Positions 32,783 through 41,648 of a stretch of DNA of 64,000 bases are shown here, piece by piece. Under the pieces are notes generated by a model. It was not told where the DNA came from and ran no database searches. It worked only from the letters and a program-made list of their open reading frames with translations. Within the stretch, counting starts at the first letter, position 1. The number at the start of each line of letters is the position of its first letter. A program made the translations under genes and the position numbers. This DNA comes from Pectobacterium parmentieri (GTDB lineage: Bacteria > Pseudomonadota > Gammaproteobacteria > Enterobacterales > Enterobacteriaceae), in the NCBI RefSeq assembly GCF_001742145.1, contig NZ_CP015749.1, forward strand, positions 248,001 through 312,000, in the 5' to 3' direction.

Positions 32783-33958
32783 TTAACCGGCATTGGCTTG
32801 AATAATGGTGCTAATGTCTTGGTTAACGGGGGTGAGATCCAACGTCAGCGCATCACTTTGGTAGGCTGGCGTGGTGCGCGATGTTTCTGCTAACGCGCTG
32901 CCTTCGGTATTGGCGGTATCGACATTGACCAATGCAGACAGGCCGATGCGCAACGGATGTTCGGCAACCTGCTTCGGATCGATCTCAATACGCACTGGCA
33001 GGCGCTGAACCACTTTAATCCAGTTTCCGGTCGCGTTCTGGGCTGGCAGCAGAGAAAACGCGCTACCGGTTCCCATATCGAGGCCGACCACTTTTCCCTG
33101 ATACACGACGTCATCGCCGTAGATATCCGCGATCACGGTGGCGGGTTGGCCGATGCGCATATTGGCTAGCTGCGTCTCTTTGAAGTTAGCATCAACCCAC
33201 AGGTGATTGGCGGGAACGACAGCCATCAGCGCTGAGGTTGAGGAGATGCGAGCGCCAATCTGCACGCTGCGGCGTGAGATGTAGCCGTCAATCGGGCTGA
33301 CAATTTTGGTGCGCTGTAGCGCTAACCAGGCATCGCGCATTTCTACAGAGGCTTGCTGTATGGCGGGTTGTTTCTCAAGCGGTGTATCCAGAATCATCGC
33401 CTGATTCGCCTGATATTGTTGTCTGGCCACTTCCAACGCTGCTTTGGCGGTCGCGACGGCATCGCGAGCATGCTGTACTTCTTCACGCCCGATAGCATTC
33501 GCGCTGCCCAGTGCTTCACGGCGGCTTAAGTCGCTTTGCGCCTTGTTCAGTTCTGTCTGACGCAGTTCGATGTTGGCCTGATATTGTTTGCTGTTGATAA
33601 TCAACTGATGCGTTTGGCGCACGCTGTTAGCCAATGCGGTTTTCGCGCGCTCGAATGCCTGCTGGGCATCGGTAGGATCCAACTCCACTAACACCTGTCC
33701 CTGCTTAACAAAGTCAGTATTGTCGACGTTCACATGGGTGACGCTGCCTGTAACCTGTGCCATGATCTGAATCTGGTTGCCTGCGACGTAGGCATCGTCA
33801 GTGCTTTGGTGATGTCTGAGAACCAGGAACCAGTAAACTAGCCAAGCACAGCCCAGCACGACGAAAATAAATGTCAGCAGCGATAACACGCGTTTCCGCT
33901 GCTGTTTCTTGTTTCTTTGCGGCGTCTGCGGCACCTGATTTTCCACACTTTCACTCAT
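32783..33958 (-). CDS. emrA: Multidrug efflux membrane-fusion protein EmrA
   Basis: Periplasmic adaptor linking EmrB to TolC. One N-terminal transmembrane helix (about 24-46), lipoyl halves QIMAQVTGSVTHVNVDNTDFV and QRTKIVSPIDGYISRRSVQ, a long coiled-coil hairpin between them (about 95-205), and a C-terminal beta-barrel. 391 residues. It is separated from emrR by 265 bases, longer than I recall for E. coli. Confidence 0.95.
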   Translation of the reverse strand: MSESVENQVPQTPQRNKKQQRKRVLSLLTFIFVVLGCAWLVYWFLVLRHHQSTDDAYVAGNQIQIMAQVTGSVTHVNVDNTDFVKQGQVLVELDPTDAQQAFERAKTALANSVRQTHQLIINSKQYQANIELRQTELNKAQSDLSRREALGSANAIGREEVQHARDAVATAKAALEVARQQYQANQAMILDTPLEKQPAIQQASVEMRDAWLALQRTKIVSPIDGYISRRSVQIGARISSTSALMAVVPANHLWVDANFKETQLANMRIGQPATVIADIYGDDVVYQGKVVGLDMGTGSAFSLLPAQNATGNWIKVVQRLPVRIEIDPKQVAEHPLRIGLSALVNVDTANTEGSALAETSRTTPAYQSDALTLDLTPVNQDISTIIQANAG

Positions 33959-34223
33959 GCTATTCTCTCTTTTTATTTTCTTTGTATCGGCCAGTGCGCC
34001 AGACAGAGCCGCCTGGCGATAGTCGCAATGAATTCATATTGCTGTGTAGCTCGGGGGAACTCACCGGAGCGTGAGATTGCCGTTGCGCTAAGTCGCACGC
34101 CGCTGCTGCGGAAAGATCATGCGTATTTTTCGCAGCAAAACTCACCTGCCCGATACATCAGCATCGGGGCGTTCCGGGTGAAAGAAAAAGGCGCTGGTTA
34201 TGATTTTTGTTGTTGTTTTTCTG

Positions 34224-34739
34224 CTATACGTTGTCGAAATCGTCCATTTCATCCAGCCGAACCAAGAGCTTTCTCATCAGCGTTTCAAGCTGTTTTTTCT
34301 CGCCGGATTCAAGTGCTGAACAAAGAACATGGAGACTGTTGTGCTGTGGTGGAATCAATTGACCAAGAAAGGCTTTGCCTTCTTCTGTTAGATGCAGATG
34401 CAGGCAGCGCCTGTCACTGCTGCTTTCGCGCCGTTCTATCCAGCCTCTTTTCTCCAGATCGTCAGCGATGCGTGTTGCATTGGTGCGTGACGACCCCAGT
34501 GCGGCACTGAGTTCGGACGGCTGAATACTGTAAGACTCTTGAGATTCCAGCGTCAGTAATGCCATGAAAAGGGTTTCATTGATGCCCTGATCTTTCAGCA
34601 TTCTGTTTCTATTTTCCAGTATTTTGCCTTGAACATGCATGAATAGACGCAGTAGCAAGACTTCCTGACGTGGGAAACCGGGTTTGCGTGAAGCACGCAG
34701 ATCGAGCATTTGTTCTATAGGAGTGAATGAACTGTCCAT
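34224..34739 (-). CDS. emrR: MarR-family repressor EmrR (MprA)
   Basis: Represses emrAB and is relieved by uncouplers and salicylate. The winged helix-turn-helix is at about residues 70-125 ([45 protein letters not shown], read in parts). 171 residues against 176 in E. coli. It lies upstream of emrA on the same strand, the expected regulatory arrangement. Confidence 0.95.
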   Translation of the reverse strand: MDSSFTPIEQMLDLRASRKPGFPRQEVLLLRLFMHVQGKILENRNRMLKDQGINETLFMALLTLESQESYSIQPSELSAALGSSRTNATRIADDLEKRGWIERRESSSDRRCLHLHLTEEGKAFLGQLIPPQHNSLHVLCSALESGEKKQLETLMRKLLVRLDEMDDFDNV

Positions 34740-34928
34740 TTTTTATATAAACCTCATTAATCACGGCATGCATAGTAACTAATGTTACTAAATGGGTAAA
34801 CGGCATTCGGGTGGGAAATTGTGCTTATTTATGTGACAGAAAGTAAGCGGATAATAGCCAGAGGTAAGGGTTATTCGTCACTTACTTTATCTAAATCAAA
34901 ATCTTAATTGATAATTTCCGCTGCGTAT

Positions 34929-35258
34929 TCAGAGCAGTTTAAACGCAATGCCGTAGCACAGCGCCCCTAGTAGCGTCGATAAAACGATACTACGGGTTTT
35001 ATAAAAACAGGCGGTCAGCATAATAAAACCCGTCAGCGTTGGCAGTAGCTTTTCGTGATGTGCGAGAATATCCGGCACGCTGGAAACGATCAGCAGCGCA
35101 CAGATCGAAGCAATGCCGATGCTATCCAGCAACAAGGCCTTTTTACCGCGTTGCAGCGAACCGGAAGCGCGTGAGGTGCTGAGTCTCAGAGGTAAATAAC
35201 GAAAGAGATAGTTCACTAACCCCACAATCAGCCCGATAAGAATGACTTCTGTACTCAT
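34929..35258 (-). CDS. ygaH: L-valine exporter small subunit YgaH (AzlD)
   Basis: Small membrane subunit of the branched-chain amino acid exporter, 109 residues and four hydrophobic segments. The conserved NYLFRYLPLRL region is at about 16-26. Its start overlaps the ygaZ stop by four bases, so the two are made together. Confidence 0.93.
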   Translation of the reverse strand: MSTEVILIGLIVGLVNYLFRYLPLRLSTSRASGSLQRGKKALLLDSIGIASICALLIVSSVPDILAHHEKLLPTLTGFIMLTACFYKTRSIVLSTLLGALCYGIAFKLL

Positions 35259-35986
35259 GTGTTCACCTGCGGTGTGTCGGGGTTAACCAGCGATGCCAGA
35301 CAGCCGCTGAGAATACCGAGTAGTATTGCGGCCGGGATGGAAGAGAGTAGCAATCCAAGCAGCGCGCCGCCTAGTGCGCAGGCTACAACCAGACTCTGTT
35401 TTCGCTTGAAAGAGGCGAGCAAAAAGCTCAGGAAAAGCGCGGGAAGCATGAAGGACAACGCGGCTTCGACGGCAGGGTAGTCATCCAATGGGCCGTTACC
35501 GAACACGGCGCCAATCACCGTGCCGAGCACCCATGAGAGCCAGGCTAAAAGCGATACGCCCATCATCCACTCTTCTGACCAACGTCGGTTATCTTTCGCC
35601 AATCGAGTGGCTGCTGCCGCAAATACTTCGTCCGTCAAGCCGAAAGCCCACAGTGCCGTTTTCCGGGTCGGCAGTCGCTGTGTAATGCGATGCCGCAGTG
35701 CAGGTCCATACAGCACATGGCGGACATCCATCGCCATGACGGTCAGCGCCGCTACCCAGATGGACATGCCTGCGCTGAGCAACGCGGTGATGACGAACTG
35801 GCTGGCACCCGCGTAAATGATGCATGAAAGAAAAATGCCTTCCAGCGGAGTAAAGCCTAGTTTGACGGCATTCATGCCAAACGCAAATGCTACAGGCATA
35901 TAGCCGATAACAATTGGCACACTATCAAATACGCCTTCACTAAAAGACGCCGGTTTTTTGGGTGTAGCGGTAGTTAATGTATTCAC
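35255..35986 (-). CDS. ygaZ: L-valine exporter large subunit YgaZ (AzlC)
   Basis: Large membrane subunit of the YgaZH exporter, which removes excess valine and, in E. coli, methionine. 243 residues with the AzlC signature (PIVIGYMPVAFAFGMNAVKLG; AGASQFVITALL; MDVRHVLYGPAL). Gene order ygaZ-ygaH-emrR-emrA-emrB matches E. coli. Confidence 0.94.
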   Translation of the reverse strand: MNTLTTATPKKPASFSEGVFDSVPIVIGYMPVAFAFGMNAVKLGFTPLEGIFLSCIIYAGASQFVITALLSAGMSIWVAALTVMAMDVRHVLYGPALRHRITQRLPTRKTALWAFGLTDEVFAAAATRLAKDNRRWSEEWMMGVSLLAWLSWVLGTVIGAVFGNGPLDDYPAVEAALSFMLPALFLSFLLASFKRKQSLVVACALGGALLGLLLSSIPAAILLGILSGCLASLVNPDTPQVNT

Positions 35987-36112
35987 TGGCCTAATGTTTT
36001 TTGTACTGAAAGGAAATTAACCGGTAACACTAGCAAAGCGTTACCGGAATTTCACGTTATTGCGGAACAGGCGTGATGGTTTTTGATGCAATGGTATCGG
36101 GCGTAATTTTCT

Positions 36113-36148
36113 CGCGAGAAACTGTCTCAAATAAGACAGTCTCACGCG
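36113..36148. repeat. Long imperfect inverted repeat between ygaY-like gene and ygaZ
   Basis: CGCGAGAAACTGTCT, a 6-base loop, then AGACAGTCTCACGCG: thirteen pairs with two mismatches. It lies 22 bases beyond the stop of the MFS gene (minus strand) but lacks a T run, so it may be a stability hairpin or an operator for ygaZH. Confidence 0.55.
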
Positions 36149-36170
36149 AACGTGTTGCAAATATGAAGGT

Positions 36171-37391
36171 TTATAGCGCCGCCATCGCTTCCTGTGTTTC
36201 GTGATGATGGCTGCGCCACCACACCAGCAGGTTCAACAGGCTGATAATGCCGCCAGCAGCACACACGCCCAGCCAACCCCACTGCTGATAGGCCGAGGCG
36301 GAAAGCAGCGAGCCCAGTGCGCCGCCGATGAAATAGCTGGTCATATAGCCTGCCGTTAGCCGATTACGCGCTTCGGGCATCATCCGGTAGATCACGCTCT
36401 GGTTGGTGACGTGTACGCCCTGAACCGCCAGATCCAGTACGATGATCCCCATGAGCAGCGCCGCCACGGAATGAATACCGAGCGCAATAAAGCCCCACGA
36501 CAGCAAAAGCAGGATAATCCCAACGCTGGTGGTCGGCTTGGCTTTGCCCTGATCGACCAGTCGCCCGGCGCGTGAAGCCGCTAATGCGCCCGCTGCGCCA
36601 ACCAACCCGAACAGACCGATAACGCCTTCGGAATAGCTGTAGGGTGGCGAGGCCAGCAGGAATGCCATCGACGTCCACAGGATGCTGAAGTTGGCAAAGG
36701 ACAGGCAACCAAGGATCGCGCGCGTGCGCAGCAGCGGATTTGCAGAGAACAGGCTGAATATGGAGACCAGTAACTGCGGGTAGTTCAGCGTGTTTTGCTG
36801 AGGAATGCGCGGCAATGCCCGCCACAAAATCAGCGCCATGATGACCATCAGCGTACTGGCAACCCAGTACACGGTGCGCCAGTCACCGAGTGAAGCCAGC
36901 GCGCCCGCCACGGTGCGTGCCAGCAAAATTCCCAGCAGCAGGCCGCTCATTATTGTGCCGACGACTTTACCGCGCGTTTCTGGCGTTGCCAGCGTTGCGG
37001 CAAGAGGAACCAGCAACTGCGCGACAACGGAGAACAAGCCGGTCAACGCTGTGCCAGCAATCATTATCCAGAGCGTGGGTGCAGAAGCGGTGATCAGCAT
37101 CCCGCCTGCGGCGAGTAGCGTCATGCCGACAATCAGCGTCCGGCGTTCAAACATATCCCCCAGCGGCACCAAAAACAGCAGGCCAACGGCATAACCCAAC
37201 TGTGCGGCGGTGACAATGAATCCCGCCTGGTTAACGGAAAGCGCAAAGACTCTGGCAATTGTCTCCAGCAGCGGCTGGGCATAGTAATTACTGGCGACGG
37301 CAAGGCCGGTCGCGATAGACATAATTAGGGTCAAAGACAGGCTAAGCCCTGGTTGTTGTGTAGAGGATGTAGATTGTTGCTGAAGAGGCAT
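36171..37391 (-). CDS. MFS transporter, YgaY-like
   Basis: Twelve-helix major facilitator of the AraJ/arabinose-efflux type, 406 residues. The helix 2-3 loop motif GDMFERRTLIVGMTLLAAGG and GPLDQ-like RLVDQGKAK in the central loop are visible. The substrate is not known. In E. coli the decayed gene ygaY occupies the same place between proX and ygaZ; this looks like the intact counterpart. The N-terminus has a Gln/Ser/Thr-rich stretch before helix 1. Confidence 0.85.
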   Translation of the reverse strand: MPLQQQSTSSTQQPGLSLSLTLIMSIATGLAVASNYYAQPLLETIARVFALSVNQAGFIVTAAQLGYAVGLLFLVPLGDMFERRTLIVGMTLLAAGGMLITASAPTLWIMIAGTALTGLFSVVAQLLVPLAATLATPETRGKVVGTIMSGLLLGILLARTVAGALASLGDWRTVYWVASTLMVIMALILWRALPRIPQQNTLNYPQLLVSIFSLFSANPLLRTRAILGCLSFANFSILWTSMAFLLASPPYSYSEGVIGLFGLVGAAGALAASRAGRLVDQGKAKPTTSVGIILLLLSWGFIALGIHSVAALLMGIIVLDLAVQGVHVTNQSVIYRMMPEARNRLTAGYMTSYFIGGALGSLLSASAYQQWGWLGVCAAGGIISLLNLLVWWRSHHHETQEAMAAL

Positions 37392-37551
37392 AGTGTTTGA
37401 ACGTTAATATGATGTTAAAAGCAGAAGCGATAGTATCCGGCAGAGCCTACTGAGATGCCAGAATATCTTTGTGCTGATTAAGTTTGTTTTGTTTTTAATG
37501 AGATTGATTTAGCTTATTGCCAGCATCATAACACTATCGACAGGGGACAGT

Positions 37552-38712
37552 ATGTTTAAGCATTATCAGGTGTTTAAGAAAAACAGCATTGCAATGCTAA
37601 TGGGATGTGCACTGCTGCCAGCAGCGGCACTGTGGTCGATGGGGGCGCAGGCAGTCACGGCGGTTTACGTCTCTGCTGCCACTGACGGCGCGATCGATGT
37701 TTACACACTCAATACGCAAAGCGGCGAATTGACCGCTATCGGGAAAGCGGCCGCTGGGGCGAAGGTGATGCCGCTGGCCGTTAGCCCAGATAAATCGTTC
37801 CTCTATGCTGCCACGCGCGGCATCCCCTACTCGGCGGTCAGCTATAAAATCGACGCCAAGAGCGGTGTACTGAGCCCGTTAGGCAAAGCGGAATTACCGG
37901 ACAGCATGGCTTACATCTCGGCGGATCTCACGGGAAAATGGCTGTTCAGCGCCTCGTATGGCGGCAATAAAATCGCGGTTAATGGCATTGATAAAGACGG
38001 TAAGGTGAACGCGAGTGCGGTCACGGTGGTGCCGACAGGCGAGAAAGCGCACAGCATCATTGCCGATCGCAAAAATAAGTTCGTCTTTGCCAGCAATCTC
38101 GGCAGCGACCAAATTGTACAGTTCCGGTTTGATGCGAAAACGGGCACGCTGACGCCGAATGAGCTAGCCGAAATTAAACTACCCGGAGGGAACGGGCCGC
38201 GCCATCTGGTGTTCTCACCAGATAATAAAACGCTTTACGTGAGTAACGAATTGTCTGGCAAAGTTGCGCGTCTGGCGCTGGATGAAAAGACGGGTCAGCT
38301 TACGCTGTTGGATTACACCGACACCGTTCCGGCCGAGGCAGGGATGAGAGCGGGAACGATCACACCTGATAAAAATAACGCCGATAGCCGACCGCAGATC
38401 TGGAGCGCCGATTTACGTCTGACGCCAAATGGAAAATTCCTGTACGTATCGGAACGCACCAAAAGCACGATTACGCTGCTGCGGGTCGAGCCGAAAACGG
38501 GTCAGTTGAAATACATTACGCGCTATCCAACGGAAACGCAGCCGCGCGGTATTCAGATCGATCCAAGCGGGAAATTCCTGATCGCCAGCGGTGAAAAATC
38601 GACGTCACTATCTGTGTACCGCATCAATCAGGACAACGGGGATTTAGTGCGAGTAGGGCAATATCCGACCGGAAAAGGCGCGAACTGGGTCGAAATCGTT
38701 AAACTGCCGTAA
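37552..38712 (+). CDS. Secreted lactonase-family seven-bladed beta-propeller protein
   Basis: 386 residues with an N-terminal signal peptide (cleavage after AQA near residue 34), so it is exported to the periplasm. The rest repeats the pattern of PF10282 (YbhE/muconate-cycloisomerase-like lactonases): VSPDKSFLYAATRG, ADLTGKWLFSASYGG, FSPDNKTLYVSNEL, LTPNGKFLYVSER, IDPSGKFLIASGEKS. The cytosolic enzyme Pgl hydrolyses 6-phosphogluconolactone, but a periplasmic form cannot share that role, and its substrate is unknown. It is absent from this place in E. coli. Confidence 0.85.
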   Translation: MFKHYQVFKKNSIAMLMGCALLPAAALWSMGAQAVTAVYVSAATDGAIDVYTLNTQSGELTAIGKAAAGAKVMPLAVSPDKSFLYAATRGIPYSAVSYKIDAKSGVLSPLGKAELPDSMAYISADLTGKWLFSASYGGNKIAVNGIDKDGKVNASAVTVVPTGEKAHSIIADRKNKFVFASNLGSDQIVQFRFDAKTGTLTPNELAEIKLPGGNGPRHLVFSPDNKTLYVSNELSGKVARLALDEKTGQLTLLDYTDTVPAEAGMRAGTITPDKNNADSRPQIWSADLRLTPNGKFLYVSERTKSTITLLRVEPKTGQLKYITRYPTETQPRGIQIDPSGKFLIASGEKSTSLSVYRINQDNGDLVRVGQYPTGKGANWVEIVKLP

Positions 38713-38733
38713 TGGTCTCCCATCAATAAAAAA

Positions 38734-38759
38734 ACGCCTCTTTCGTTGGAAAGGGGCGT
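38734..38759 (+). terminator. Hairpin after the beta-propeller gene
   Basis: ACGCCTCTTTC / GAAAGGGGCGT, 11 pairs including one G-T, preceded by an A run (a T run on the minus strand). It may stop transcripts from both sides. Confidence 0.65.
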
Positions 38760-38849
38760 AGTAGAAAGAAGGAAAAATGGCTCTACCGGATGTATAACGC
38801 GTACTTTTGACGTTTTCTCATGTCAGCGTGAACGTTCATTTTCCCCTTG

Positions 38850-39431
38850 TCAGTCTGCTTCCTGCTTACGCGAGCGGAAGGCTGCGACTTTCATCCTGTT
38901 GCCACAGAGCGCCATGCTGCACCATCGCCGACGATGTGATTTGGTGGTATCCAGAAAGAACAGGGTACAGTCGTGCGCCTCACACTGGCGAATATATTTT
39001 ACCTCAGACCCGGAAATCAGAGCAGCGAACGCCATTGCTACCGGTTCGAGTAAGCTGGCGCAGCTATTATCCCTCCTGCGTTCAACAACGCTAAAACCGG
39101 TTTGCTGACTATTCCATTCCAGCATTCTTACCGACCGTCCACTATCAAGAATATGGTTTATTCGTTCAGGGTCATATTCCTTACCCGATCGGACGGCATC
39201 TATTGTCTGAACCATTGCCTGACGCAATGCCAGAGCTTCATTAATCAGGCCGGTCGGCGTGTCTGTAAAATTTTCAGGTAGTTGTTTAGCTGCTTTAAGC
39301 CATGCGATGACACTTGCGTCATCCGTCAAACAGTCGTGGTATTCGCTTCCTGTGCCAAATGCACTGTTAATGAGGTCCAACGCGAGATTATTCGCGAGAA
39401 AGTGAGGCTGAGTTATCGGTGATGTGTGCAT
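38850..39431 (-). CDS. CGNR zinc-finger / ABATE-domain transcriptional regulator
   Basis: 193 residues. The N-terminal part (LANNLALDLINSAFG) is the ABATE putative ligand-binding domain. The C-terminus holds the CGNR zinc finger: CEAHDC, RRRWCSMALCGNRMKVAAFR. The group is thought to regulate adjacent detoxification genes. It is divergent from an alpha/beta hydrolase gene, and the 91-base gap between them holds several AGGTTACA half-sites. Confidence 0.88.
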   Translation of the reverse strand: MHTSPITQPHFLANNLALDLINSAFGTGSEYHDCLTDDASVIAWLKAAKQLPENFTDTPTGLINEALALRQAMVQTIDAVRSGKEYDPERINHILDSGRSVRMLEWNSQQTGFSVVERRRDNSCASLLEPVAMAFAALISGSEVKYIRQCEAHDCTLFFLDTTKSHRRRWCSMALCGNRMKVAAFRSRKQEAD

Positions 39432-39434
39432 TGA

Positions 39435-39509
39435 TGGTAACCCTTAAAATGATATTGACAGGTTACATTAAATGTCTGTAACCTTCAAATAACAACTTTA
39501 AAGGTTACA
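39435..39509. promoter_or_regulatory. Putative operator cluster of the CGNR regulator (AGGTTACA repeats)
   Basis: AGGTTACA at 39460-39467 and 39502-39509, its inverse TGTAACCT at 39477-39484, and a degenerate inverse GGTAACCCT at 39436-39444. AGGTTACA-N9-TGTAACCT is an exact inverted repeat. The cluster fills the divergent promoter region, so it is the natural operator for the regulator. Confidence 0.65.
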
Positions 39510-39522
39510 AAGGAAAGGAACT

Positions 39523-40413
39523 GTGAATACTGATATAGCAACGACATCCGAGAGCCAAGTCCACTATCGCTATGAGCTGGTGGGTAACGTAAATATTTTC
39601 TATCGTGAAGCAGGAAAGCCCTCATCACCCAGCATTTTGCTACTGCATGGATTCGCTGCATCTTCGTACATGTTTAGAGAACTGATTCCGGCACTTGCTG
39701 ATAATTATCACGTGATTGCTCCCGATCTGCCGTCCTTCGGTTTCACGGAATCGCCGGGAAGCGATGAGTATGACTATACGTTTGATAATTTGGCAAAGAC
39801 GATAGATCGGTTTACTGAACAGTTGAAGCTCCAGCGCTATGCGATCATGGTTCATGACTATGGCGCACCGGTTGGATGGCGCCTCGCTACGGCTCATCCC
39901 GATCGTATTACGGCAATTATTTCGCAGAACGGTAATGCTTATGAAGAAGGTTTGGCGCAAGGATGGGATGCGATCAGACGATATTGGCACTCACCGACGG
40001 CAGAGAATCGTGCTGCTCTTCATGATTTTCCGACCGCCGCCTCCGTGAAATGGCAATATTTAGAAGGCGTCTGTGATACCAGTCTTGTCTCCCCTGATGG
40101 ATACACCCTTGAAGGGCAGCATGTGTCTCGCTCAGGCAATGCTGATATTCAACTGGATCTGCTACTGGATTACGCCTCCAATGTTCAGCGCTATCCTGAA
40201 TTCCAGACTTACTTCCGTGAGCAACAACCACCGCTGCTTGCTGTCTGGGGTCGCCACGATCCTTACTTTTTGCCTGCCGGTGCGGAAGCGTGGAAACGAG
40301 ATATTCCCCATGCGGATATCCGTTTCTACGATACCGGGCATTTTGCTTTAGAAACGCATGCAAATGACATCATCCCTGTCATCCACACATTCCTGGACGA
40401 CAATATAAAATGA
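39523..40413 (+). CDS. Alpha/beta hydrolase, haloalkane dehalogenase / epoxide hydrolase-like
   Basis: 296 residues, starting at GTG (AGGAAAGGA upstream). The oxyanion motif LLHGFAASSYMFR is at 40-52. The nucleophile elbow is VHDYGAPVG with Asp112, not serine, which is the dehalogenase and epoxide hydrolase type. An acid residue is in GRHDPYF and the catalytic histidine in DTGHFALE near residue 279. No signal peptide. The substrate is unknown; its divergent regulator suggests an inducible detoxification function. Confidence 0.85.
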   Translation: MNTDIATTSESQVHYRYELVGNVNIFYREAGKPSSPSILLLHGFAASSYMFRELIPALADNYHVIAPDLPSFGFTESPGSDEYDYTFDNLAKTIDRFTEQLKLQRYAIMVHDYGAPVGWRLATAHPDRITAIISQNGNAYEEGLAQGWDAIRRYWHSPTAENRAALHDFPTAASVKWQYLEGVCDTSLVSPDGYTLEGQHVSRSGNADIQLDLLLDYASNVQRYPEFQTYFREQQPPLLAVWGRHDPYFLPAGAEAWKRDIPHADIRFYDTGHFALETHANDIIPVIHTFLDDNIK

Positions 40414-40472
40414 TTTTCTGATTGGGTTTGATGAGGCGTCAGGGGGGAAGTGTTGTTGTGGGAACGTAGAAA

Positions 40473-40506
40473 ACGCTCGCCCCTTTCGCTGGAAAGGGGC
40501 GAGCGT
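40473..40506 (-). terminator. Terminator of the proVWX operon
   Basis: ACGCTCGCCCCTTTC / GAAAGGGGCGAGCGT, a perfect 15-bp stem with a 4-base loop, 10 bases after the proX stop, followed on the minus strand by TTTCTACG. Confidence 0.85.
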
Positions 40507-40516
40507 CTACAGGTGA

Positions 40517-41524
40517 TTATTTTGCGGCATCGGCGGCGGTTTTCACCCAGCCGTCAAACAACTGCTGGTGGGCTTTGATCCAGCCATCCACATGACGTTC
40601 GATATCCTTCTGTGAACCCTGACCTTCATGCATACGCAGATTCTGCGCATTCACATCGGCAATCGGCAGCTTCATGATGGCGAACAGCTTCGCCGCTGCG
40701 GGGTTTTTCTCGGCCCATACTTTATTCGCGGCAATCTTCATGGTGTTAACCGGGAAGCCATAGTCGGCACCGTTTGGCAGCTTAGTGCTGACATCCTTCA
40801 TTTCACCCGGTTGAGAAGAGAAAGGCACCTGCAACCAGACTACGTCACGGCCCGGAACCAGCACATCACTCACCCAGTACGGCGTCCAAGTGTAGTACAG
40901 AATCGGCTTGCCTTCTTTGTAACGGGTGATGGTATCGGCGATCATCGCCGCATAGTTGCCCTGATTATGCTCGACCGTGTTGGTTAAGCCATAGGCGGGA
41001 AGATGGTGGTTGATGGCGGCTTCGCATCCCCAACCCGGCGTACAGCCTGTCAGATCGGCTTTGCCGTCGCCGTTGGTATCAAACAGCTTGGCAATTTTTG
41101 GATCTTTTAGCTGCGCAATATTGGTGATCTTGTATTTTTCAGCGGTTTTCTTGTCGATCAGATAGCCCTGAGCGGCACCGGAGACATATTCGCCCTGACG
41201 GTAGAACTTCGCGTCCCCGCCAGCCGCTTTATATTGGTCGGCGTGTAGCGGATCCCAGTTCACCGCGATAAACGTTGCATCGCCAGAGGCAATTGAGGTG
41301 TAGGCGACGTTGTAGTCCACTTCACGGGGAGATTGCACGTCATAGCCCAGTTTTTCCAACGCGCGGCTGACCAGCAGCGTCTGGAACGTTTCCTCGGAGA
41401 TGGTACTTTGCACTGGAATAACGGAAATACCTTTCCCCGGTTGCGCGGTGTCAGCGGCGTAAACCTGCGTACTCAACAGTGCGGTAGTCAGGGCGGCGGC
41501 CCAAAGTTTGGTGTTTGGCATCAT
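40517..41524 (-). CDS. proX: Glycine betaine/proline-binding periplasmic protein ProX
   Basis: Substrate-binding protein of the ProU osmoprotectant importer. Signal peptide cleaved at VYA-A near residue 23. The aromatic cage region is recognisable ([37 protein letters not shown] in parts). 335 residues. Third gene of proV-proW-proX, after a 124-base gap with a strong hairpin. Confidence 0.97.
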   Translation of the reverse strand: MMPNTKLWAAALTTALLSTQVYAADTAQPGKGISVIPVQSTISEETFQTLLVSRALEKLGYDVQSPREVDYNVAYTSIASGDATFIAVNWDPLHADQYKAAGGDAKFYRQGEYVSGAAQGYLIDKKTAEKYKITNIAQLKDPKIAKLFDTNGDGKADLTGCTPGWGCEAAINHHLPAYGLTNTVEHNQGNYAAMIADTITRYKEGKPILYYTWTPYWVSDVLVPGRDVVWLQVPFSSQPGEMKDVSTKLPNGADYGFPVNTMKIAANKVWAEKNPAAAKLFAIMKLPIADVNAQNLRMHEGQGSQKDIERHVDGWIKAHQQLFDGWVKTAADAAK

Positions 41525-41610
41525 GATTCCCTCTGTTTTTTTATCGTGCGTTGATTCGTGAGTGTGGCTAATAAAATGAATATTGCGGATAAAACGAACA
41601 GTGAATGTCG

Positions 41611-41640
41611 CCGCTTGTCTGACGTATGCCAGACAAGCGG
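41611..41640 (-). repeat. Hairpin between proW and proX
   Basis: CCGCTTGTCTG / CAGACAAGCGG, an 11-bp perfect stem with an 8-base loop, just after the proW stop on the minus strand. It could cause partial termination or protect the proVW mRNA end. Confidence 0.65.
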
Positions 41641-41648
41641 GACGAGCA

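Noticed and set aside
33917..34510. A 197-codon plus-strand frame between emrA and emrR
   Set aside because: It overlaps the emrA start and runs antisense into emrR, with no domain features.
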